A stretch of DNA of 56,808 bases from an uncultured Massilia sp. (GTDB lineage Bacteria; Pseudomonadota; Gammaproteobacteria; Burkholderiales; Burkholderiaceae_D): NCBI GenBank assembly GCA_913777025.1, contig CAJYQM010000321.1, forward strand, positions 1-56,808. The letters are read 5' to 3'. This document shows, in pieces, positions 15,888 through 25,142 of the stretch. The translations under genes were made by a program, and so were the position numbers. Each line of letters opens with the position of its first letter. The first letter of the stretch is position 1. The notes beneath the pieces were generated by a model. It did no database searches. It saw only the letters and a program-made list of their open reading frames with translations, and had not been told where the DNA came from.

Positions 15888-17030
15888 TCAGACCTTGACG
15901 AACCATTTTTTGCGCCACATGGCCCAGGCCAGCGCGAACATGCAGGCGTCGAACAGCAGCGCATGCAGCAGCGACGTATTGACGGCGCCGATCGGCAAGG
16001 CGGCGATCGGCGCGTACAACATGCTGCCGAGCGAATGCAGGCTGCCGTCCGGCCGGGCGAATTTTACATAGCCCAGCATCTTGGCGACGAAACCGGACAC
16101 CGCAAAGATGAACAGCGCATTCATCCCGTAGATGACGAAAGGCCGCATCCAGCGCGCCGCGGCCGTGCGCAAGCCCGCGCTCGGGTTCGCGTCCAGCAGC
16201 CAGTAGAAGCCCGAGAACACGATCGCCGCCCAGCCCGTCATCCACACGCAGAACGACGGCGTCCACAGGCTTTTATTGATGGGCATGAGCATGGTATCCA
16301 AAATCGCGCCGACACCCAGGCACGCCAGGCCGGCCAGCAGCAGCCACAGGGCTTGCACCCTGCGTTCGACCGCGGACATCAGCCATTGTCCCGCCAGCAC
16401 GCCGAACAGCTGGCTGCACAGCGCGGGCAGGGTCGACACCAGCCCTTCGGGATCCCAGGTCTTGGCCTGCACCCACAGATGCTTGCCGAGCAGCGTGCGG
16501 TCGACCCAGGCGCCGAAGTCCCGGCCCGGCTCCAGCACGCCGGCACCGATGCCCGGCACCGGCACCCACAGCATCAATACGCTGTACAAGGTGAGCAGGG
16601 CGGCGATGATCGCCAGCTGGGCGCGCCAGCCGCAATAGACGACGATGGGCGCGGCCAGCAGCGTGCACAGGGCGATGCGCTGCAGGACGCCGGGAATGCG
16701 CACCTTGTCGAAATTGAAATAGGGAATCAGGTTCAGCAAGAAGCCGATCAGGAAGATCAGCGCCGCCCGCCTGGCCAGCTTCAGCAGCAGCGCGGGCTTG
16801 TCGGCGCCGCCGGCCGCCAGGCGGCCCAGCGACAGCGCCATCGCCACGCCGCCGATGAACAGGAAGAAGGGGAAGATGCAGTCGGTGAAGGTCCAGCCAT
16901 GCCACTTGGCGTGTTCGAGCGGACCGTAGAGGTGGCTCCAGTCGCCCGGGTTATTCACCAGCACCATGGCGGCGATGGTGAAACCCCGGAAGGCGTCGAG
17001 CGAGACCAGCCGTGCCGGGGCGTCGCGCAT
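15888..17030 (-). CDS. nagX: HGSNAT/NagX-like (DUF5009) membrane protein
   Basis: A 380-residue membrane protein with roughly ten predicted helices, related to NagX/DUF5009 and human heparan-alpha-glucosaminide N-acetyltransferase. Diagnostic segments are LVSLDAFRGFTIAAMVLVNN near residue 8, LEHAKWHGWTFTDCIFPFFL from residue 38, and RIPGVLQRIAL. From memory, His40 in EHAKWHG aligns with the acetyl-transferring His of HGSNAT. Bacterial relatives lie in GlcNAc or MurNAc utilisation loci and are proposed to transport or acetylate amino sugars at the inner membrane. Only three bases separate it from the AmpG-like gene, so co-expression is very likely. Transport versus acetylation is undecided. 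Confidence 0.8.
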   Translation of the reverse strand: MRDAPARLVSLDAFRGFTIAAMVLVNNPGDWSHLYGPLEHAKWHGWTFTDCIFPFFLFIGGVAMALSLGRLAAGGADKPALLLKLARRAALIFLIGFLLNLIPYFNFDKVRIPGVLQRIALCTLLAAPIVVYCGWRAQLAIIAALLTLYSVLMLWVPVPGIGAGVLEPGRDFGAWVDRTLLGKHLWVQAKTWDPEGLVSTLPALCSQLFGVLAGQWLMSAVERRVQALWLLLAGLACLGVGAILDTMLMPINKSLWTPSFCVWMTGWAAIVFSGFYWLLDANPSAGLRTAAARWMRPFVIYGMNALFIFAVSGFVAKMLGYVKFARPDGSLHSLGSMLYAPIAALPIGAVNTSLLHALLFDACMFALAWAMWRKKWFVKV

Positions 17031-17033
17031 CGC

Positions 17034-18299
17034 TTATTTCTTCCCGAACTCGGGATCGATCCTGACCAGCGCCGCCATGATGAAGGCGGGAATGGTCGCC
17101 AGGCAGACCCACACGAAGAAGTGCTGGTAGCCGATCATTTCCTGCAGCTTGCCGCTCCACATGCCGGGCACCATCATCCCCAGCGCCATCAGGCCGGTGC
17201 AGATCGCGTAGTGCGCGGTCTTGTAGGGGCCGTCGGCAATCATGATCATGTACATCATCATCGCGGTGAAGCCGAAGCCGTAGCCGAACTGCTCGATGGC
17301 GAGGAAGGCCGAGATCACGCGCATGTCCTGCGGCTGGGCCGAGGACAGGTAGACGAACACCAGGTCGGGCAGGTGCACGGCGAACACCATCAGCCACAGG
17401 CAGCGCTTCAGGCCCCAGCGCGAGATCAGGTAACCGCCGAACAGGCCGCCGACCGTCAGGGCGATGATGCCGATGGTGCCGTAGGCCAGGCCGTACTGCA
17501 CGGTGGACAGGCCCAGCCCGCCCTTCTCGACCGGGTCCTTCAGGAAGGGCGCGACCAGTTTCAGGAGCTGCGATTCGCCCAGGCGGAAGGTCAGTATGAA
17601 ACCGAGGATCAGCCAGATGTCGCGCTTGGCGAAGAAGGTGGCGAAGGTCTGGCCGAAGCCGGCCACCAGGTTGCCGCCTTCGACCGCCTTGCGATCCGCA
17701 TCCGGACGCGGCAGGATGGCCTGGTGCCAGGCGAAGAAGCCGAAGAACAAGCCGGCCAGCACGAAGAACACGATGGCCCAGGCTTGCCGCACGTCGCCGA
17801 GGCTGGTGGCGAGATAACCGGCCAGCATCACCAGCGGCCCCTGCCCCGCCAGCGTGGCCAGGCGGTAGAAGGTGGAGCGCACGCCGACGAAGGCCGCCTG
17901 CTGCTGCTGGCGCAGGCCGAGCATATAAAAGCCGTCGGCCGAGATGTCATGCGTGGCCGAGGCGAAGGCCATGATCCACATGACGCCCAGGCTGACGACG
18001 AAATAGGCGGGCAGGTGCAGCGTCGCCCCGACCGCGCCGAGGCTGGCGGCCAGCACCAGCTGCAGGGACACGGTCCAGCCGCGCTTGGTGCCGAACAAAT
18101 CGACCAGCGGCGACCACAGGGGCTTGATCACCCAGGGCAGATACAACAGGCTGGTGTAGAAGGCGATGTCGGTGTTGGACACGCCCATGTCCTTGTACAT
18201 GACCACCGACAGGTAATTGGCGACGATGTACGGGATCGCCTGGCCGAAATAGAGCGAGGGCACCCACAGCCACGGGTTCTTTGCTTGCGATGTTTGCAT
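17034..18299 (-). CDS. ampG: AmpG-like muropeptide permease (MFS)
   Basis: A 421-residue major-facilitator protein with about twelve hydrophobic segments. AmpG-family signatures include LWVPSLYFGQAIPYIVANYL at the N terminus, LPWVIKPLWSPLVDLFGTKR around residues 53-72, and AFASATHDISADGFYML. AmpG imports GlcNAc-anhydroMurNAc with or without peptides using the proton gradient. At 421 residues it lacks the extra C-terminal helices of E. coli AmpG (about 490 residues) and resembles the shorter AmpG-like permeases. It begins 38 bases after murQ. ATG 18299 has a weak AAAGAG upstream. Transport of free disaccharide rather than muropeptide is possible. Confidence 0.87.
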   Translation of the reverse strand: MQTSQAKNPWLWVPSLYFGQAIPYIVANYLSVVMYKDMGVSNTDIAFYTSLLYLPWVIKPLWSPLVDLFGTKRGWTVSLQLVLAASLGAVGATLHLPAYFVVSLGVMWIMAFASATHDISADGFYMLGLRQQQQAAFVGVRSTFYRLATLAGQGPLVMLAGYLATSLGDVRQAWAIVFFVLAGLFFGFFAWHQAILPRPDADRKAVEGGNLVAGFGQTFATFFAKRDIWLILGFILTFRLGESQLLKLVAPFLKDPVEKGGLGLSTVQYGLAYGTIGIIALTVGGLFGGYLISRWGLKRCLWLMVFAVHLPDLVFVYLSSAQPQDMRVISAFLAIEQFGYGFGFTAMMMYMIMIADGPYKTAHYAICTGLMALGMMVPGMWSGKLQEMIGYQHFFVWVCLATIPAFIMAALVRIDPEFGKK

Positions 18300-18337
18300 A
18301 ACTCTTTCGTGGTCGGCAGGCACCGCGCCGGGGCGAT

Positions 18338-19219
18338 TTACACGGCCAATGCCGCGCGCACGCTGCCGCGCGTCGTCTCCAGCAGCGCCTGCGCCTGCTC
18401 GACCGGGATGTTCTTGGACAAGGCCACGATCGCGACCTTGACGTGGTAGCCGCACTGTTCCAGCACCGTGCGCGCCTGCGCCTCGTCGGCGCCGGTGGCG
18501 AAGGTCGTCAGGCGGATCGCGCGGCGCACCAGCTTGGCGTTGGTCGCCTTCAAGTCTACCATCAGGTTGCCATAAACCTTGTTCAAACGCACCATCAAGG
18601 CACTCGAAAAGGTGTTCAAGGCGATCTTTTGCGAGGTGCCTGCTTTCAGGCGGGTGCTGCCGGAGATCGCTTCCGGGCCGGTGTCCAGGGTGATGCCGAT
18701 TTCGGCCTCGCCCGCGACCGGGGCATCCGGGTTGTTGGCGAAGCCGATGGTCAGCGCCCCTGCCGCGCGCGCGGCGCGCAGCGCGCCCAGCACGTAGGGT
18801 GTGGCGCCCGAGGCGGCGATGCACAACACCACGTCGTCCGGGCCGACGTTCACGTCGCGTACATCCTGCGCGCCCTGCTCGATGTCGTCTTCCGCGCCTT
18901 CCACCGCGACGAACATGGCATCCTTGCCGCCGGCCAGCAGCGCCACCGCGCGCCCGTGCGGCCAGGAAAAGGTCGGGTACAGCTCCACGCTGTCCAGCAC
19001 GCCCAGGCGGCCCGAGGTGCCGGCTCCCACGTAGACCAGGCGCCCGCCCGCTTCCATGCGCGGCAGCGCGGCGGTGACGGCGGCGGCGATGCGCGGCATG
19101 GCGGCGCGCACGGCTTCGACGGCCTTGAACTGGTCGTCGACCAGCACATTCACCAGTTCGGCGGTCGGGTATTGGTCGAGGGCGGCGTGTTGCGAGGCAG
19201 GCGTTTCGGTATTCAGCAT
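18338..19219 (-). CDS. murQ: N-acetylmuramic acid 6-phosphate etherase
   Basis: A 293-residue SIS-domain lyase that removes D-lactate from MurNAc-6-P to give GlcNAc-6-P. The phosphosugar-binding loop GAGTSGRLGVLDSVELYPTF is at 65-84, with the likely catalytic Glu79; the second acidic motif VAVEGAEDD contains Glu107. The C-terminal helical part keeps LMVDLKATNAKLVRRAIRL. The family length is about 298, so it is complete. ATG 19219 has no ribosome binding site and lies only a few bases after a candidate transcription start, so the mRNA may be leaderless. It is the first gene of the minus-strand wall-salvage run. Confidence 0.95.
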   Translation of the reverse strand: MLNTETPASQHAALDQYPTAELVNVLVDDQFKAVEAVRAAMPRIAAAVTAALPRMEAGGRLVYVGAGTSGRLGVLDSVELYPTFSWPHGRAVALLAGGKDAMFVAVEGAEDDIEQGAQDVRDVNVGPDDVVLCIAASGATPYVLGALRAARAAGALTIGFANNPDAPVAGEAEIGITLDTGPEAISGSTRLKAGTSQKIALNTFSSALMVRLNKVYGNLMVDLKATNAKLVRRAIRLTTFATGADEAQARTVLEQCGYHVKVAIVALSKNIPVEQAQALLETTRGSVRAALAV

Positions 19220-19229
19220 GATGACCAGT

Positions 19230-19257
19230 TTAATACCAATGCAGAAGAGACTGTCAT
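19230..19257 (-). promoter_or_regulatory. Candidate promoter of the murQ run
   Basis: On the minus strand ATGACA (19257-19252) and TATTAA (19235-19230) are separated by 16 bases. The predicted start would fall around 19222, three bases from the murQ ATG. Confidence 0.35.
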
Positions 19258-19295
19258 GAAAGGATCGTCCGCAGCCATGCCGTAAAGTTATGCAT

Positions 19296-19324
19296 CCGGC
19301 AAGGGCCGGCATTTGCCGCGGCAA
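19296..19324. promoter_or_regulatory. Paired palindromes in the divergent murQ-hydrolase region
   Basis: CCGGC-AAGG-GCCGG occupies 19296-19309 and the perfect 12-base palindrome TTGCCGCGGCAA occupies 19313-19324. They lie between two divergent genes, a typical place for an operator. Confidence 0.35.
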
Positions 19325-19374
19325 GGCGCAGTCCGTATCCTCGCTTGCATCATACTGACGATTGCGGAGACACG

Positions 19375-20670
19375 ATGAACCAAGGCAGACGCAGCATGCT
19401 GGGCCTGGTCCTGCTGGGGGCGGTGCAGCCGTTGCCGGGCGCGGCGCGCGGCGGTACGGCGCGCGCGGCACTGGACCGGGAACTGGCAACCATCGCGCAG
19501 GACCCGGCCTGCGAACTGGCCAGCCTGTCGGTGCTGGCGATCCGCGACGGGCAGGTCAGCTACGAAGGCCAGTTCGGGCGCCGCAGCATCGGTCCCGACC
19601 GCCCGGCCGACGCCCATACCTTGTTCCGCATCGCCTCGGTTTCCAAGATGATGACCACGCTCGGCCTGATGCGCCTGCTGGAAGCCGGCAAGGTCGACCT
19701 CGACGGCGACGTCTCGCGCCGCCTCGGTTTCAGGCTGCGCAATCCGCACTTCCCGGACCGGGTCATCACGCTGCGCAGCCTGCTCACCCACACGTCCTCG
19801 CTGCGCGACGATGCCGGTTATGCCTTCGGCATCGAGGTCGCACTGAAGGATGTGCTGACACACGGCGACGGCAAGATGTGGGCGGCGAATGCCGCGCCGG
19901 GCGACTACTTCAGCTACTGTAACCTCGGCTGGGGCGTGATCGGCACCGTGATGGAAGCCGTGACCGGCGAGCGCTTCGACCGCCTGATGCGGCGCCTGCT
20001 GCTCGATCCGCTCGGCCTGCAGGGCGGCTACGACCCGTCCGCCTTCACCCCCGGCGAGCTGGCGAACCTGGCCACGCTGTACCGCAAGCGCACGGTCGAT
20101 ACCGAAGTCTGGGACCCATCCGGACCCTGGATCGCCCAGGCCGACGATGTGCTGCACAAACGGCCCGCGCCGCCGCCCGGCATCGACCGCTACCTCATCG
20201 GCAGCAACGCCACGCCATTCAGCCCGACCGGCGGCCTGCGCATTTCCGCGCGCGGCCTGGGGGTCGTCATGCGCATGCTGTTGCAGGGCGGCGTGCATGC
20301 AGGCAGCCGGCTCTTGACACCGGCCACGCTCGACCGGATGTTCAGCCGCCAGTGGACCCATGATGGCGCCAACGGCGATACCCTGGACGGCTTCTACCGG
20401 GCCTGGGGCCTGGGCAACCAGCAATTCCCCCATGATCCGCTCACGGGCGGCGACCTGGCCGGGCACCAGGGCGATGCCTATGGCCTGGTCTCGGCCTTCC
20501 TGATGGACCGCGCCAGGCGCAGCGGCATGGTGATGCTGGTGGGCGGCACCTCGACCGATCCGTTCACGCCAGACAACCGCGGCGCGCAGTCGGCCATGCC
20601 GCGCTTCCAGGAACGCATCCTGGCGGCGCTGTACCGGCGCGCGATCCTGGTGCGCCCGGGCGCATCGTAA
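19375..20670 (+). CDS. Serine hydrolase, class C beta-lactamase/PBP-like fold
   Basis: A 431-residue beta-lactamase-family (S12/AmpH/EstB-like) hydrolase. SVSK gives the Ser-x-x-Lys nucleophile pair in LFRIASVSKMMTT, YCN in FSYCNLGWG is the Tyr-x-Asn motif, and GHQGDAYG occupies the KTG position. The N-terminal leader ends near PGAARGG, suggesting export. The ATG at 19375 has GGAG six bases upstream; a ten-residue longer frame lacks support. Divergent from murQ across 155 bases, it could be a DD-peptidase or AmpH-like enzyme acting on wall peptides. Esterase or beta-lactamase activity cannot be excluded. Confidence 0.82.
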   Translation: MNQGRRSMLGLVLLGAVQPLPGAARGGTARAALDRELATIAQDPACELASLSVLAIRDGQVSYEGQFGRRSIGPDRPADAHTLFRIASVSKMMTTLGLMRLLEAGKVDLDGDVSRRLGFRLRNPHFPDRVITLRSLLTHTSSLRDDAGYAFGIEVALKDVLTHGDGKMWAANAAPGDYFSYCNLGWGVIGTVMEAVTGERFDRLMRRLLLDPLGLQGGYDPSAFTPGELANLATLYRKRTVDTEVWDPSGPWIAQADDVLHKRPAPPPGIDRYLIGSNATPFSPTGGLRISARGLGVVMRMLLQGGVHAGSRLLTPATLDRMFSRQWTHDGANGDTLDGFYRAWGLGNQQFPHDPLTGGDLAGHQGDAYGLVSAFLMDRARRSGMVMLVGGTSTDPFTPDNRGAQSAMPRFQERILAALYRRAILVRPGAS

Positions 20671-20780
20671 CAGTGCAAACATGAATCACGGTTATGCCTG
20701 GCGTCGCTACATTCATTGGCCGAGCCCGGCGCCCTCCCCTTAAGCTGCGAAGTCATGTCAATGATCAATAGCGTGCCCTG

Positions 20781-22031
20781 ATGCAACAAGTAATCGTGAT
20801 CGGCGGTGGTGTCGTCGGCCTGGCTTCGGCCTGGTGGCTGCTCGAGGCAGGTTACCGGGTCACGCTGCTCGAACGCGCACCACAAGTGGGCACCGGTACC
20901 AGCTACAGCAACGGCGGGCAGCTCAGTTACCGTTACGTCTCGCCACTCGCGGATGCCGGCGTGCCGCTGAAGGCGCTGAAATGGCTGTTCCAGGAACACG
21001 GCCCGCTGCGCTTCAAGCCGCAGCTGGACCCGCACCAGTGGCGCTGGCTGGCCGCCTTCCTGGCCAACTGCCGCGCCGATGCCAACCGCAAGACCACCAA
21101 TAAACTGCTGCAGCTGGGCGAACTGTCGCGGCGCGGCATGACCGAACTCGAGATGACGGTGCCGCCGGCATCCTTCCAGTGGCGCGACGCCGGCAAGCTG
21201 GTGGTCTACCGCAGCCGCAAGGCCTTCGAGGCCGCCACCACAAAATTGGCATCGGCGGACAGCGCCGGCACCGGCCAGGTCTGGAGCGCGGCCGAGTGCG
21301 TGGCGCGCGAACCGGCGCTGGCCGCCATCGAAGACCGCCTGGCCGGCGGCATCTACAACAGCGGCGAAGCGGTGGCCGACTGCTACGCCTTTTGCGTCGC
21401 GCTGGCCGAGCGCATCCGCGCCCATCCGCGCTTCCAGGGTTTCGTGCAGGGCGAAGCGACGCGCTTGCACACCGCTGCCGGCCGTATCGCCGGCCTGGAA
21501 ACCACGGCGGGACCGCTCGCCGCCGACGCCTACGTGCTCGCCGCCGGCATGCAGAGCCGCACGCTGGCCCTCGGCGCCGGCATCTCGCTGCCGATCTATC
21601 CGTTGAAGGGCTACAGCCTGAGCGCGCCGATCCGTCTCGACGACGTCGCGCCGGAAATCAGCGTCACCGACTTCGAGCGCAAGGTGCTGTACGCCCGCAT
21701 CGGCGACACACTGCGGGTGGCGGCCATGGTCGACATGGTGGGCGAAGACCTGCGCCTGGACCCACGCCGCCTGGCCAGCCTGACGCGCCAGGTGCGCGAG
21801 ACCATGCCGCGCGCCGCCGACTACACCCACATCACGCCCTGGGCCGGGCTGCGGCCTGCAACGCCGAACAGTGCGCCGATCATCGGCGCGACCCGGTATC
21901 CGAATCTGTGGCTGAACGTGGGGCATGGGCCGCTGGGCTTCACGTTTGCCTGCGGGACGGCGAGTTTGCTCACCAGCCTGATGCGCGGAGAGGCAACCCC
22001 GTTCTCCCTCGACGGGCTGACGCTGGCCTAG
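20781..22031 (+). CDS. dadA: D-amino-acid dehydrogenase
   Basis: A 416-residue FAD-dependent DadA-like oxidoreductase, which oxidises D-amino acids (typically D-Ala) to keto acids at the inner membrane and passes electrons to quinone. The Rossmann FAD motif VIVIGGGVVGLASAWWLLEA opens the protein, TSYSNGGQLSYRYVSPLADA follows, and the C-terminal TPWAGLRPATPNSAPIIGAT and NVGHGPLGFTFACG segments close the FAD site. Length is typical. No strong ribosome binding site is seen. It could consume D-Ala released by DacB, LdcA and DdpX. No alanine racemase gene (dadX) is adjacent, unlike the E. coli dadAX operon. Confidence 0.9.
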   Translation: MQQVIVIGGGVVGLASAWWLLEAGYRVTLLERAPQVGTGTSYSNGGQLSYRYVSPLADAGVPLKALKWLFQEHGPLRFKPQLDPHQWRWLAAFLANCRADANRKTTNKLLQLGELSRRGMTELEMTVPPASFQWRDAGKLVVYRSRKAFEAATTKLASADSAGTGQVWSAAECVAREPALAAIEDRLAGGIYNSGEAVADCYAFCVALAERIRAHPRFQGFVQGEATRLHTAAGRIAGLETTAGPLAADAYVLAAGMQSRTLALGAGISLPIYPLKGYSLSAPIRLDDVAPEISVTDFERKVLYARIGDTLRVAAMVDMVGEDLRLDPRRLASLTRQVRETMPRAADYTHITPWAGLRPATPNSAPIIGATRYPNLWLNVGHGPLGFTFACGTASLLTSLMRGEATPFSLDGLTLA

Positions 22032-22160
22032 AAGGTATACGCTAACTTATTTAAGAAAATTCTGATTTTATTTGTCGGCGGTTTTATTTATGTTCAGCAA
22101 TCTTTAGCCGAAGTTGCGACATCTCCATGTAAAATCTCTTCATCTTTCATGTTTTGAAAA

Positions 22161-22187
22161 TTCATGTGCCTGACTCAGGCACATGAA
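22161..22187. promoter_or_regulatory. 27-bp perfect palindrome upstream of ychJ
   Basis: Arms TTCATGTGCCTGA and TCAGGCACATGAA flank a single central C with no mismatch. It ends 19 bases before the chosen ychJ start at 22207 and covers an alternative ATG at 22183. The plus strand has no T tract after it, so an operator is more likely than a terminator. The surrounding 22032-22160 stretch is AT-rich and probably contains the promoter. Confidence 0.6.
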
Positions 22188-22206
22188 ATGGCGGATAATT
22201 GCCGCC

Positions 22207-22662
22207 ATGTCTACCCGCGCTCCCACCCCATCCTGCCCGTGCGGCAGCAGCCTGCCGATCCTGCGCTGCTGCGGCCCTTATATCGCGGGCGCCGAACTGC
22301 CGCCGACGGCCGAGGCGCTGATGCGTTCCAGGTACACCGCCTACACGATGCAGGTGGAAGACTACCTGCAAGCCACCTGGCATCCGAGCACCCGGCCACA
22401 CGAACCGATCATCGACAAGAATGAAAAGATTCAATGGCTCGGACTTGAGATAAAATCTGCTTTACGTTTACGTCAACGTAAAGTAGACCTGCCGGACAAT
22501 CCAGACCAGGACACCGTCGAATTCGTCGCCCGCTTCAAGTCAGCGAGCGGTGGCGGCCGGGCCCAGCGCCTGCACGAAATCAGCCGCTTCGTGCGCGAGC
22601 CGGATCCCGCCGTGGGTGGCAAGATGCGCTGGTTCTACCTGGACGGCAGCTTCCCCGACTAG
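22207..22662 (+). CDS. ychJ: YchJ-family protein (UPF0225, SEC-C motif)
   Basis: A 151-residue YchJ/UPF0225 protein of unknown role. The N-terminal zinc-binding motif CPCGSSLPILRCCGPYI begins near residue 9. It is followed by the conserved ALMRSRYTAY segment and the NTF2-like YLQATWHPSTRP fold. The ATG at 22207 is preferred to 22183, which lies inside a palindrome. The stop is 18 bases before liuB, so it may be the first gene of that transcript. An ACGT-rich palindrome lies within its coding region at 22460-22483. Confidence 0.85.
   Translation: MSTRAPTPSCPCGSSLPILRCCGPYIAGAELPPTAEALMRSRYTAYTMQVEDYLQATWHPSTRPHEPIIDKNEKIQWLGLEIKSALRLRQRKVDLPDNPDQDTVEFVARFKSASGGGRAQRLHEISRFVREPDPAVGGKMRWFYLDGSFPD
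22460..22483. promoter_or_regulatory. ACGT-repeat palindrome, candidate LiuR-type operator
   Basis: CTTTACGT and ACGTAAAG arms flank TTACGTCA; inside, TTTACGT-CA-ACGTAAA is also a perfect inverted repeat, giving three ACGT cores at six-base spacing. On the minus strand it contains TTGACGTAAACGTAAA, which resembles (from memory) the motif of MerR-family LiuR regulators of leucine catabolism. It is about 200 bases upstream of liuB, inside ychJ. The site is seen; the regulator is inferred. Confidence 0.5.
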
Positions 22663-22680
22663 AAAAAAGCAGGAGACGCG

Positions 22681-24288
<1,608 letters not shown>

Positions 24289-24302
24289 ACAGGAACCCCG
24301 AC

Positions 24303-25091
24303 ATGGACACCTACGACACCCTCGATATTTCCGTCGCCGACAGCATCGCGACCATCACGCTCGACCGCCCGGAGGTGCGCAACGCCTTCAACGAGAACGC
24401 GATCGCGGATCTCACCATGGCCTTCGACGAAGCCAGCCAGGACGCCGGCGTACGCGCCATCGTCCTGGCGGCGAACGGCGCCGCCTTCTGCGCCGGCGCG
24501 GACCTGAACTGGATGAAGAAGATGGCCGGCTACTCGTTCGAAGAGAACGAAGCCGACGCCCTGCGCCTGGCCGACATGCTGCGCACCATCTACTTCAGCC
24601 CCAAGCCGGTGGTGGCGAAAGTGCAAGGCGACTGCTACGCCGGCGGCATGGGCCTGGTGGCGGCCTGCGACATCGTGGTGGCCGCCCAGGGCGCGAACTT
24701 CTGCCTGTCGGAAGTCAAACTGGGCCTGATCCCGGCCACGATCTCGCCCTACGTGATCAAGGCGATGGGCGAGCAGGCGGCGCGCCGCTACTTCCTCACC
24801 GCCGAGCGCTTCGACGCCACCCAGGCGCTGCGCCTGGGCCTGGCGCACGAGGTGGTACCAAGCGAGCAGCTGGACGCCACGGTCGCCGGCATCGTCAAGT
24901 CCCTGGCCGGCAACAGCCCGAATGCCGTGCGCGAAGCCAAGAAGCTGGTGCGCGACATCGCGGGCGTGCCGATCGACGACGTGCTGCTGGCCGATACCGC
25001 CGGCCGCATCGCGACGATCCGCGCTTCGGAAGAGGGCCGCGAAGGCGTTGCCGCCTTCCTCGAAAAGAGAAAGCCTTCGTGGCTCAGTTAG
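24303..25091 (+). CDS. liuC: Methylglutaconyl-CoA hydratase (enoyl-CoA hydratase family)
   Basis: A 262-residue crotonase-fold hydratase. CAGADLNWMKKMA (about residue 64) and EVKLGLIPATISPYVIKAMG are typical of LiuC-type hydratases that convert 3-methylglutaconyl-CoA to HMG-CoA. GDCYAGGMGLVAACDIVVAA supplies the second oxyanion-hole region. The start at 24303 has AGGA upstream; a much longer frame reading back to 23664 overlaps liuB and is rejected. It sits between liuB and bioA, so it is the last liu gene before the biotin block. General enoyl-CoA hydratase activity remains possible. Confidence 0.9.
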   Translation: MDTYDTLDISVADSIATITLDRPEVRNAFNENAIADLTMAFDEASQDAGVRAIVLAANGAAFCAGADLNWMKKMAGYSFEENEADALRLADMLRTIYFSPKPVVAKVQGDCYAGGMGLVAACDIVVAAQGANFCLSEVKLGLIPATISPYVIKAMGEQAARRYFLTAERFDATQALRLGLAHEVVPSEQLDATVAGIVKSLAGNSPNAVREAKKLVRDIAGVPIDDVLLADTAGRIATIRASEEGREGVAAFLEKRKPSWLS

Positions 25092-25142
25092 CCTGTAAAT
25101 TGGTTTATTCAGTATAGTTAGTTTAGTTCGTTAGGAATCATC

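Noticed and set aside
13812-18449. A 1545-codon open frame on the plus strand
   Set aside because: It lies antisense to five well-recognised genes (kinase, DigH-like, NagX-like, AmpG-like, murQ end). Its composition is the Arg/Ala/Gln/Val-rich type produced by reading the opposite strand of GC-rich genes.
25092-25142. A BirA or BioR operator before bioA
   Set aside because: The AT-rich stretch has only imperfect symmetry and matches neither recalled consensus.
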